The translations under genes and the position numbers were made by a program. The notes under the pieces were generated by a model that worked only from the letters and a program-made list of their open reading frames with translations, ran no database searches and was not told the origin of the DNA. This document shows, one piece after another, positions 13,789-20,504 of a DNA stretch of 20,504 bases. Position 1 is the first letter of the stretch; every line of letters begins with the position of its first letter. The DNA comes from JBDNBY01 sp039767595 (GTDB taxonomy: Bacteria; Pseudomonadota; Alphaproteobacteria; Rhodobacterales; Rhodobacteraceae). The stretch covers positions 1 to 20,504 of the forward strand of contig JBDNBY010000063.1 in the NCBI GenBank assembly GCA_039767595.1, read 5' to 3'.

Positions 13789-14907
13789 ATGAAAATCAGC
13801 ATTGAACGCAACTCTTTGTTGAAGGCTGTGGCCCAAGCCCAGTCGGTTGTGGAACGTCGGAATACGATCCCTATCCTCGCCAATGTTTTGATCGAAGCAG
13901 AGGGTGCGAATGTCGAATTTCGCGCCACGGATCTTGATATCGAAGTAGTGGATAAAGTCGCCGCGATGGTGGAGCAGGCCGGCTCGACAACAGTGAATGC
14001 CGTCATGTTGCACGACATTGTGCGCAAATTACCAGACGGCGCGCAGGTCACATTGAGCGAGGACAAAGATAGCGGCCGGCTGAGCATTGCCGCGGGCCGC
14101 TCGCATTTTGCGTTGGCCACATTGCCGCGCGAGGATTTTCCGATCATGGCCAGCTCGGAATATGAGACAGAGTTCACCACACAGGCCGTGGTTTTGCGCC
14201 GCCTGTTTGATAAGTCGAAATTCGCCATTTCGAACGAAGAGACGCGGTATTATCTCAACGGCGTGTATATGCACGTATCCGATAGTGATGGCGGTCAGGT
14301 CCTGCGATGTGTTGCAACAGATGGCCACCGCTTGGCGCGTATTGATGCCGATCTGCCGGCCGGAGCCTCGGGCATGGCGGGTGTGATCGTGCCGCGCAAA
14401 ACTGTTGGTGAATTGCGCAAGCTCCTGGAATCAGACGATGTTGAAATCTCCGTTTCCGTGAGCGAGACTAAAGTACGCTTTGCCACGGATGCCATCACGT
14501 TGACCTCTAAGGTGATTGACGGCACATTCCCCGATTACACGCGGGTTATCCCCCAAGACAATACAAAGCGCCTCGAAGTGGACGCGGCCGAATTCGCCAA
14601 GGCGGTCGACCGCGTGGCCACTGTCAGTTCCGAGCGGTCGCGCGCTGTGAAACTCTCGCTGGACGAAGATCGCCTTGTATTGCGCGTTAATGCGCCCGAT
14701 AGCGGCAATGCCGAAGAAGAGTTGGCCGTCGCCTATGGCGACGAGGCGCTTGAAGTGGGGTTCAACGCGAAATACCTCTTGGAGATTGCCAGCCAAGTGG
14801 ATCGCGAGAATGCGGTGTTTTTCTTTAACACCTCGGCCGATCCTGCGCTGATGCGCGAAGGCAATGACACCTCTGCCGTTTATGTTGTCATGCCGATGCG
14901 CGGCTAA
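13789..14907 (+). CDS. dnaN: DNA polymerase III sliding clamp (beta subunit)
   Basis: 372 residues from the ATG at 13789, which has GGAG 8 bases before it; the frame stays open to 13738, but that start has no ribosome site and adds non-homologous residues. The protein starts MKISIERNSLLKAVAQAQSVVERRNTIPILANVLIEA, the usual first clamp domain. The second domain includes YYLNGVYMH and ATDGHRLARID (about 164-197), and the third ends VYVVMPMRG, the clamp C-terminus. It forms the ring that tethers polymerase III and other repair factors to DNA. It lies 154 bp after dnaA and 6 bp before recF. Confidence 0.97.
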   Translation: MKISIERNSLLKAVAQAQSVVERRNTIPILANVLIEAEGANVEFRATDLDIEVVDKVAAMVEQAGSTTVNAVMLHDIVRKLPDGAQVTLSEDKDSGRLSIAAGRSHFALATLPREDFPIMASSEYETEFTTQAVVLRRLFDKSKFAISNEETRYYLNGVYMHVSDSDGGQVLRCVATDGHRLARIDADLPAGASGMAGVIVPRKTVGELRKLLESDDVEISVSVSETKVRFATDAITLTSKVIDGTFPDYTRVIPQDNTKRLEVDAAEFAKAVDRVATVSSERSRAVKLSLDEDRLVLRVNAPDSGNAEEELAVAYGDEALEVGFNAKYLLEIASQVDRENAVFFFNTSADPALMREGNDTSAVYVVMPMRG

Positions 14908-14913
14908 CGCATC

Positions 14914-16026
14914 ATGACGCAGGCCTGTTATGTTGAGCGTTTGACGCTCTCGCATATGCGGTCTTATGTCAGTTTTGATCAAGAGTTTGATGCCCGCCCC
15001 GTTGCGATTTACGGGGCGAATGGATCTGGAAAAACCAATATATTAGAGGCGCTGTCACTCTTGTCTCCGGGGCGGGGGTTGCGCCGTGCCAGCAGTGCGG
15101 ATATCGCGCGGCGGCCCACGTCGATTGGGTGGAAAGTGCAGGCGCGCCTGTGGGACGGGCAGCGGCCTCGCGAGATTAACCTGCGCACCGAGCCCAGACA
15201 ATCGCGGAGCATTCAGATTGATAGCAAGGCGGCCAGCTCCTCCGCTTTGGCGCAGCTGGCGGGCTTCATATGGCTCACGCCCGCGATGGATCGGCTCTGG
15301 ATCGAAGGGGCGGACGGGCGCCGGCGGTTCCTAGATCGTATCACGCTCAGCCTATATCCTGAGCATGCAGAGCAGAGTCTCACCTATGAAAAAGCCATGC
15401 GCGAGCGCAATCGCCTCCTCAAAGAGGGGATGCACGATGCCCATTGGTATCGCGCGCTCGAGCGTCAAATGGCGCAGGCTGGGGCACAGATTCAGGCCCA
15501 CCGCCGTGCCGCCTTGGATCAAATCAGCACGGCACAATCCCAAGTGACGGGCCATTTCCCGCAAGGGGATTTCGACCTCTTTCAAGGGGATACGCCCTAT
15601 GAGGAAACCCAAGACGGGCTGATCCAGGGGTTGGCGCAGTCGCGGGCGATGGATCTGCGTGCGGGGCGCACATTGATTGGCCCGCACCGCGCAGATGTTA
15701 CGGCGATCTACCGCGCCAAAGAGATGCCGGCGGCAGAATGCTCAACGGGCGAGCAAAAGGCGCTGCTGCTGTCCATGGTGTTGGCCAATGCCCGCGCATT
15801 GCAGCGGCGCGATGGGCGCGCGCCAATCATGCTATTTGATGAAGTGGCGGCCCATTTGGATGCAGGACGCCGCGCTGCGCTTTATGATGAAGTGAGCGCG
15901 ACGGGCGCGCAGGCGTGGCTCACCGGCACAGGGCCAGAGCTGTTCGAGGCGTTAGGCCCGCGCGCGCAATATTTGGAAATGCGCGAAGAGAATAATATAT
16001 CACAGATCGCGGCGTACCGTGCTTGA
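14914..16026 (+). CDS. recF: DNA replication and repair protein RecF
   Basis: 370 residues. The ATG is 6 bases after the dnaN stop with no clear Shine-Dalgarno, so translation is probably coupled. Walker A is GANGSGKT (34-41). The ABC-type signature STGEQKALLLSM starts at 277 and Walker B IMLFDE spans 305-310, followed by a D-loop-like AHLD. These are the nucleotide-binding features of the SMC-like RecF family, which with RecO and RecR loads RecA on gapped DNA. The first residues (VERLTLSHMRSY) match the RecF opening. Length is typical. Confidence 0.95.
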   Translation: MTQACYVERLTLSHMRSYVSFDQEFDARPVAIYGANGSGKTNILEALSLLSPGRGLRRASSADIARRPTSIGWKVQARLWDGQRPREINLRTEPRQSRSIQIDSKAASSSALAQLAGFIWLTPAMDRLWIEGADGRRRFLDRITLSLYPEHAEQSLTYEKAMRERNRLLKEGMHDAHWYRALERQMAQAGAQIQAHRRAALDQISTAQSQVTGHFPQGDFDLFQGDTPYEETQDGLIQGLAQSRAMDLRAGRTLIGPHRADVTAIYRAKEMPAAECSTGEQKALLLSMVLANARALQRRDGRAPIMLFDEVAAHLDAGRRAALYDEVSATGAQAWLTGTGPELFEALGPRAQYLEMREENNISQIAAYRA

Positions 16027-16073
16027 CGCCGCGTGCAGTTTTCGACCAGATAGTCAAAAATTAGAGATGTTTT

Positions 16074-16694
16074 ATGACAATTCCACTCAGTGACGCCGCG
16101 CTTTATGCGGCGGCGATTTTCGCCCTCTTCATGACACCTGGCCCCGTTTGGGTGGCCCTACTGGCGCGCACGCTGTCGGGTGGATTTTCGGCGGCGTGGC
16201 CGTTGGCGCTGGGTGTTGTCGTGGGCGATGTGCTGTGGCCGCTTTTGGCGATTTTGGGGATGGGCTGGGTGGTGCAGCAATTTGACTGGGCGATGGGCGC
16301 GATGCAATTTGTTGCCGCCGCTGTGTTTTTCGCCATGGGCTACATGCTCATCCGCAAAGCAGACGTCTCATTGGGCCAAGATAGCCGCCTGACCCGCAAG
16401 GGGGCGTGGGCGGGGTTTATCGCCGGCGTCGCCGTCATCCTAGGCAATCCCAAGGCGATTTTGTTTTACATGGGCGTTCTGCCTGGTTTTTTTGATCTCT
16501 CCAAAGTGACACCGACAGACATTGCCGTGATCATCAGCATCTCAACCATTGTGCCATTTGTGGGCAACTTGCTGCTTGCGGCGATGGTGATGCAAATCCG
16601 CGCATTTTTATCCTCGCCCAAGGCTATCCGTCGGACAAATATGACTGCCGGAATTTTGTTGATTTTAGTGGGATGTGTGATCGCCTTTTTATAG
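16074..16694 (+). CDS. LysE/RhtB-family amino-acid exporter
   Basis: 206 residues, with AGAG about 8 bases before the ATG. It has about six hydrophobic segments and the family opening ALYAAAIFALFMTPGPVWVALLARTLSGG, where the TPGP motif of LysE/RhtB proteins sits at about 21-24. A second family block is GNPKAILFYMGVLPGFF (about 123-139). Known role for the family: inner-membrane efflux of amino acids or related small molecules; the substrate is not predictable. It lies between recF and gyrB, 47 bp after recF, on the same strand. Confidence 0.85.
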   Translation: MTIPLSDAALYAAAIFALFMTPGPVWVALLARTLSGGFSAAWPLALGVVVGDVLWPLLAILGMGWVVQQFDWAMGAMQFVAAAVFFAMGYMLIRKADVSLGQDSRLTRKGAWAGFIAGVAVILGNPKAILFYMGVLPGFFDLSKVTPTDIAVIISISTIVPFVGNLLLAAMVMQIRAFLSSPKAIRRTNMTAGILLILVGCVIAFL

Positions 16695-16712
16695 CAAATC
16701 TAGCGGTTTAGC

Positions 16713-16741
16713 GTGACAAGCGTCGCTATATGTCGTATAAA
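16713..16741 (+). promoter_or_regulatory. Candidate gyrB promoter
   Basis: GTGACA (16713-16718), a 17-base spacer and TATAAA (16736-16741) make a good housekeeping promoter. The start would be near 16748, about 23 bases before the gyrB ATG. It is the best promoter match I found in the window and lets gyrB be expressed apart from recF. Confidence 0.6.
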
Positions 16742-16770
16742 GACAAAAATAAACAAGACAGGCGAACTGG

Positions 16771-19188
16771 ATGTCAGAAGTACCCGAAAATACCCCAGAA
16801 TATGGCGCAGATTCGATCAAGGTTTTGCGAGGCCTAGAGGCGGTTCGCAAACGCCCAGGCATGTATATTGGGGATACCGATGATGGCTCGGGTCTGCATC
16901 ATATGGTCTATGAAGTGGTGGACAACGGCATTGACGAGGCGTTGGCCAAACATGCCGATTATGTGCATGTGAAAATTCATTCGGATAGCTCTGTCTCAGT
17001 GCGCGATAATGGGCGCGGTATTCCTGTTGACCTGCATGCCGAAGAGGGCGTGTCCGCCGCCGAAGTGATCATGACCCAGCTGCACGCGGGCGGTAAATTC
17101 GACAGCAATTCCTACAAAGTTTCGGGCGGTTTGCACGGTGTGGGTGTGTCCGTGGTCAATGCCTTGTCTGTGTGGCTCGAGCTGCGGGTCTGGCGTAACG
17201 GCAAAGAGCATTTTGCCAAGTTTGGACATGGTGAGACGACCGAGCATTTGCGCGTTGTCGGGGATGCCAATGGTGAGCAAGGGACCGAAGTGCGCTTTCT
17301 TGCGTCAACTGAGACATTCTCAAATCTGGATTACTCTTTTGATACGCTTGAAAAACGCTTGCGCGAGTTGGCCTTTTTGAATTCTGGCGTTCGGATTATC
17401 CTCGAGGATGAGCGCCCTGCCGAGCCTTTGAAAACAGAGCTGTTTTACGAAGGTGGCGTGAACGAATTTGTAAAATACCTCGACCGGTCAAAATCCTCGA
17501 TCATGAGCGAGCCTATTTCCATCATCGGCGAGCGGGATGAGATCGGCGTTGAAATCGCAATGTGGTGGAACGACAGTTATCATGAAAATGTCCTGCCGTT
17601 CACCAATAACATTCCGCAGCGCGATGGCGGCACGCATATGGCGGGCTTTCGCGGCGCGCTCACGCGCACGATCAATGCCTATGCCCAATCCAGCGGCATC
17701 GCCAAGAAAGAAAAAATCAGCTTTACCGGCGATGATGCGCGCGAAGGGTTGACCTGCGTTTTATCCGTAAAAGTGCCTGATCCGAAATTCTCATCGCAGA
17801 CTAAGGATAAATTGGTCAGCTCCGAAGTGCGCCCCGCTGTTGAGGGTCTTGTGAACGAAAAGTTGGCGGAGTGGTTCGAAGAGAACCCAAATGAAGCCAA
17901 AATTATCGTCGGCAAAATCATTGAGGCCGCTGTGGCCCGCGAGGCGGCCCGCAAAGCGCGCGAACTCACGCGGCGTAAGACAGCGCTTGATGTGAACTTC
18001 TTGGCGGGCAAGCTTAAGGATTGCTCGGAAAAAGATCCGTCAAAAACCGAAGTCTTCCTCGTGGAGGGCGACTCTGCCGGTGGATCGGCACAAACGGGCC
18101 GGGATCGCGGCACGCAGGCGATCTTGCCCCTTAAGGGTAAAATCCTAAACGTTGAGCGTGCACGATTTGACCGTATCTTAGCCAGTCAGGAAATCGGCAA
18201 TTTGGTCATGGCGTTGGGCACGGGGATTGGTCGTGAAGAGTTTAACATCGAAAAACTGCGCTATCATAAGATCGTTATCATGACCGATGCTGACGTCGAT
18301 GGCGCGCATATTCGCACGCTTTTGTTGACCTTCTTCTATCGTCATATGCCCGAGCTGATCGAAGCGGGTCATCTTTATATTGCGCAGCCGCCGCTTTACA
18401 AAGTGGCACGCGGGAAATCCGAAGTTTACCTTAAGGATCAAACTGCCCTTGAGGATTATTTGATCGAACAAGGCACAGACGGTATGACTCTTGGCGCCCA
18501 AGGGGGTATGGTCCTCGCGGGCGCTGATCTTGTGCGCGTGATCGATGAGGCGCGGCAATTAAAGCGCGTCTTGACCGCCTTCCCATCGCATTATCCGCGT
18601 CATATTTTGGAACAAGCGGCGATCGCAGGCGCCTTCTCGCCTGGTGCCGTTGAGGATGATTTACAAGGCGTGGCCGATAAAGTGGCGGCGCGTTTGGACC
18701 TCATTGCCGAAGAATACGAGCGGGGTTGGAAGGGGCGGATCACCCAAGATCACGGCATCCGCCTGAGCCGCATTTTACGCGGTGTTGAAGAAATGCGAAC
18801 GCTTGATGGGCCGATGCTCCGCTCTGGCGAGGCACGGCGCACAGGTACTTTTACCCAGAGCCTTCAAGAGGTGTATGCGGGCCCTGTCACGTTGCAGCGC
18901 AAAGATCGCAATCAAATGTGCTTTGGTCCCTTGGACCTACTCGATGCCGTGTTGTCCGAGGGGGAGAAGGGTCTCAGCCTTCAGCGCTATAAAGGTTTGG
19001 GCGAGATGAACCCAGATCAGCTCTGGGAGACGACATTGGACCCAGAGGCGCGCACGCTGTTGCAAGTCAAAATTGATGATCTGACCGAAGCGGACGACAT
19101 GTTTACCAAGCTGATGGGCGATGTCGTTGAGCCGCGCCGCGAGTTTATTCAAGACAACGCTTTGAATGTCGCGAATTTAGATTTTTAA
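16771..19188 (+). CDS. gyrB: DNA gyrase subunit B
   Basis: 805 residues, the normal length for this group, with ACAGGCG before the ATG. The GHKL ATPase domain has the catalytic E48 and N52 (YEVVDNGIDEA), DNGRGIP (79-85) and GGLHGVGVSVVNALS (119-133). The transducer domain follows, with the QTKDKLVSSEVR lysine loop at about 343-354. The TOPRIM domain has EGDSAGG (432-438), PLKGKILNVE (453-462) and DADVDG (506-511), which bind catalytic magnesium. The C-terminal block has RYKGLGEMNPDQLWETT. With GyrA it introduces negative supercoils. The stop overlaps the end of the opposite-strand gene by 4 bases. No truncation is seen. Confidence 0.98.
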   Translation: MSEVPENTPEYGADSIKVLRGLEAVRKRPGMYIGDTDDGSGLHHMVYEVVDNGIDEALAKHADYVHVKIHSDSSVSVRDNGRGIPVDLHAEEGVSAAEVIMTQLHAGGKFDSNSYKVSGGLHGVGVSVVNALSVWLELRVWRNGKEHFAKFGHGETTEHLRVVGDANGEQGTEVRFLASTETFSNLDYSFDTLEKRLRELAFLNSGVRIILEDERPAEPLKTELFYEGGVNEFVKYLDRSKSSIMSEPISIIGERDEIGVEIAMWWNDSYHENVLPFTNNIPQRDGGTHMAGFRGALTRTINAYAQSSGIAKKEKISFTGDDAREGLTCVLSVKVPDPKFSSQTKDKLVSSEVRPAVEGLVNEKLAEWFEENPNEAKIIVGKIIEAAVAREAARKARELTRRKTALDVNFLAGKLKDCSEKDPSKTEVFLVEGDSAGGSAQTGRDRGTQAILPLKGKILNVERARFDRILASQEIGNLVMALGTGIGREEFNIEKLRYHKIVIMTDADVDGAHIRTLLLTFFYRHMPELIEAGHLYIAQPPLYKVARGKSEVYLKDQTALEDYLIEQGTDGMTLGAQGGMVLAGADLVRVIDEARQLKRVLTAFPSHYPRHILEQAAIAGAFSPGAVEDDLQGVADKVAARLDLIAEEYERGWKGRITQDHGIRLSRILRGVEEMRTLDGPMLRSGEARRTGTFTQSLQEVYAGPVTLQRKDRNQMCFGPLDLLDAVLSEGEKGLSLQRYKGLGEMNPDQLWETTLDPEARTLLQVKIDDLTEADDMFTKLMGDVVEPRREFIQDNALNVANLDF

Positions 19189-20228
19189 TCTTGTCGCGGG
19201 GCACTGCGGTCAAAAATAAACTTATAGGCCAACGGTATCATGACCGATAATATCGCCAGTCGCGCCACATGATGGGCTGCGACAAACGTGGGCGATAGGC
19301 CAAGGATCATGGAAATGGCCGCCATCGCCTCAATACCGCCGGGGGCATAGGCCGCCATAAGCAGTGGCATGTTCACACTCAAAACGGCCGCCGCGATGAC
19401 AACCGCGACCCCCGTGCTGAGCCCATTGATCATTGTGATCCAAAGGCCGGCCCATAGCCCATTGCGCAAGCTGTGCCCACGGGCCCCCGCAAACCGAGAG
19501 CCGATCAAAAGGCCCATGCCCATGAGGCAAATATTGAGCATTGGCATGGGCAACTGCCCTTCGGTGACGCCAACGCCATGCCCGACACCGCTGATCGCCA
19601 TGCCCGCCAATAGGTAGGGGGCAGGAAACCTCAAGGCGCCAAATCCAAGGGCCACTCCAAAACTCAACACAACCATTATACTCAGGTGCCACAGGGACAA
19701 AGCGATTGGATCTTGGGCCATCTGCGGCGCCGCTTTACCCAGAAGCAGTGGCACACAGATCGTGATGGCCAAAACGCGAATGCTCTGCGCGATGGCGATG
19801 GGCGCGATCTCGAGATTTTCATCATGGGCCATCCCGAGGACAAAGCTTAGATGCCCTGGGCAGGTGGCCAAAAATGCGGATTTGGCATCAAATGCGAACC
19901 ATTTGACAAGGCCGAGGCCAGAGAACGCCATACTAAACGCCATGGCAAGGGTGAGGATCGCGATGCTCATCGGCCAAGTGGCGGCGGCGCTCAGCGCCTC
20001 TGGGGACACCGCACTGCCAATATTGATGCCAATCAACAACAGCAACCCGTCGCGCACCCGCGCCGCGATAGACACTTTGGCACCAAGCACGCACACCACC
20101 GAGACAGCCACAGCCGCGCCAGTCAATGGGGCAACGGGAAAGCCAATCTGCATAAATATCCACGCCCCGAGCCCCGCGGCCCCGTAGGGGACGGCATAGG
20201 ATAACCAAGATAGATGTTTCACATTCAT
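19185..20228 (-). CDS. AbrB-family integral membrane protein (putative transporter)
   Basis: 347 residues with about nine or ten hydrophobic segments and no DNA-binding domain. The blocks LLLLIGINIGSAVSPEAL (about 62-79), ATCPGHLSFVLGMAHD and AYAPGGIEAMAAISMILGL (about 301-319) fit the family often annotated as 'AbrB family transcriptional regulator' or 'putative ammonia monooxygenase'; both names are misleading for a polytopic membrane protein. The repeated PGG/PGH loops in two halves suggest an internal duplication, as in transporters. The substrate is unknown. A TTGACA lies on the minus strand at 20277-20272, but no good -10 follows at the usual distance. The ribosome site is weak. Confidence 0.8.
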   Translation of the reverse strand: MNVKHLSWLSYAVPYGAAGLGAWIFMQIGFPVAPLTGAAVAVSVVCVLGAKVSIAARVRDGLLLLIGINIGSAVSPEALSAAATWPMSIAILTLAMAFSMAFSGLGLVKWFAFDAKSAFLATCPGHLSFVLGMAHDENLEIAPIAIAQSIRVLAITICVPLLLGKAAPQMAQDPIALSLWHLSIMVVLSFGVALGFGALRFPAPYLLAGMAISGVGHGVGVTEGQLPMPMLNICLMGMGLLIGSRFAGARGHSLRNGLWAGLWITMINGLSTGVAVVIAAAVLSVNMPLLMAAYAPGGIEAMAAISMILGLSPTFVAAHHVARLAILSVMIPLAYKFIFDRSAPRQD

Positions 20229-20351
20229 GCCGCCATACTTTGGGTCATGGGGTTCACTCTACGCCCCTTTGTGTCAAAGAGCCACTGGAATTGCCGCTAG
20301 GCACAGGCCTCTCCATCCGCTAGGATTCCCTTGGATCTAAAGGGGTGAGAG

Positions 20352-20504
20352 ATGCATATTTTCGTGACAGGCGGCGCTGGCTATATTGGCAGTCACACGG
20401 TCTTGTGTTTGTTGGAGGCCGGTCATCGCGTCAGTGTTTTTGACAATTTTGACAACGGACACCGAACGGCATTGACGCGGGCCGAGCGATTAACAGGCCG
20501 TAAG
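20352..20504 (+). CDS. galE: UDP-glucose 4-epimerase (5' part, cut by window edge)
   Basis: The ATG at 20352 has AGGGGTGAGAG just upstream and the frame runs off the right edge after 51 codons. Residues 1-15 read MHIFVTGGAGYIGSH, the NAD-binding GxxGxxG of extended short-chain dehydrogenases in the GalE form, followed by the typical SVFDNFDNGHR (about 33-43; more often VxxxDNLxxGH). Known role: interconverts UDP-glucose and UDP-galactose for envelope sugars. A related NAD-dependent sugar epimerase cannot be fully excluded with only the N-terminus visible. Confidence 0.85.
   Translation, partial: MHIFVTGGAGYIGSHTVLCLLEAGHRVSVFDNFDNGHRTALTRAERLTGRK

Noticed and set aside
14431..14982. 183-codon open frame opposite dnaN
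   Set aside because: Shadow of the conserved dnaN gene; the composition follows its codon pattern and no family is recognisable.

Overview
The window is a chromosomal segment of an alphaproteobacterium, most probably a member of the Rhodobacteraceae (Roseobacter group). This rests on moderate-to-high GC coding sequence, the family flavour of the proteins (FlgH, UbiB/UbiE, MutM, DnaA, GyrB), and the gene neighbourhood ubiB-ubiE / mutM-enoyl-CoA hydratase-rpsT-dnaA-dnaN-recF-gyrB, which I recall as typical of that group. No tRNA, rRNA, CRISPR array, insertion sequence or phage gene was seen.

Layout. 1-485 (minus) is the 5' part of a histidine-phosphatase gene cut by the window edge. 621-3401 (plus) is a large molybdenum/tungsten formate dehydrogenase alpha subunit standing alone. 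3424-6361 is an AT-richer flagellar island: on the minus strand a FlgJ-type rod-binding protein, the C-terminal half of the L-ring protein FlgH, and a small membrane-anchored FliL-like protein; on the plus strand fliK and flgD. A phosphotransferase-family gene follows flgD and ends tail-to-tail inside ubiB. 7241-9531 (minus) is the ubiquinone operon ubiE-ubiB with an ATGA overlap. From 9613 rightward come mutM, an enoyl-CoA hydratase and rpsT, with a strong terminator. A 600-bp structured intergenic region then leads into dnaA, dnaN and recF (replication initiation, sliding clamp, gap repair), a LysE-family exporter, and gyrB with its own promoter. An AbrB-family membrane protein (minus) and the start of galE (plus) close the window.

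Working together: dnaA, dnaN, recF and gyrB form a replication/repair/topology block; ubiE and ubiB act in quinone biosynthesis; the flagellar genes make rod, hook-length and hook-cap components, but flgH has lost its export signal and N-terminal half, so this cluster looks degraded or rearranged.

The most interesting signal is not a protein. Just upstream of dnaA, bases 12040-12130 can fold into a compact three-way junction whose closing stem is followed by seven T's. That is either a small RNA or a transcription attenuator in the dnaA leader, and I match it to no known family. Other points are a promoter-like site for rpsT with two GANTC methylation sites inside it, a 15-bp perfect inverted repeat inside fliK, and a long inverted repeat between dnaA and dnaN.
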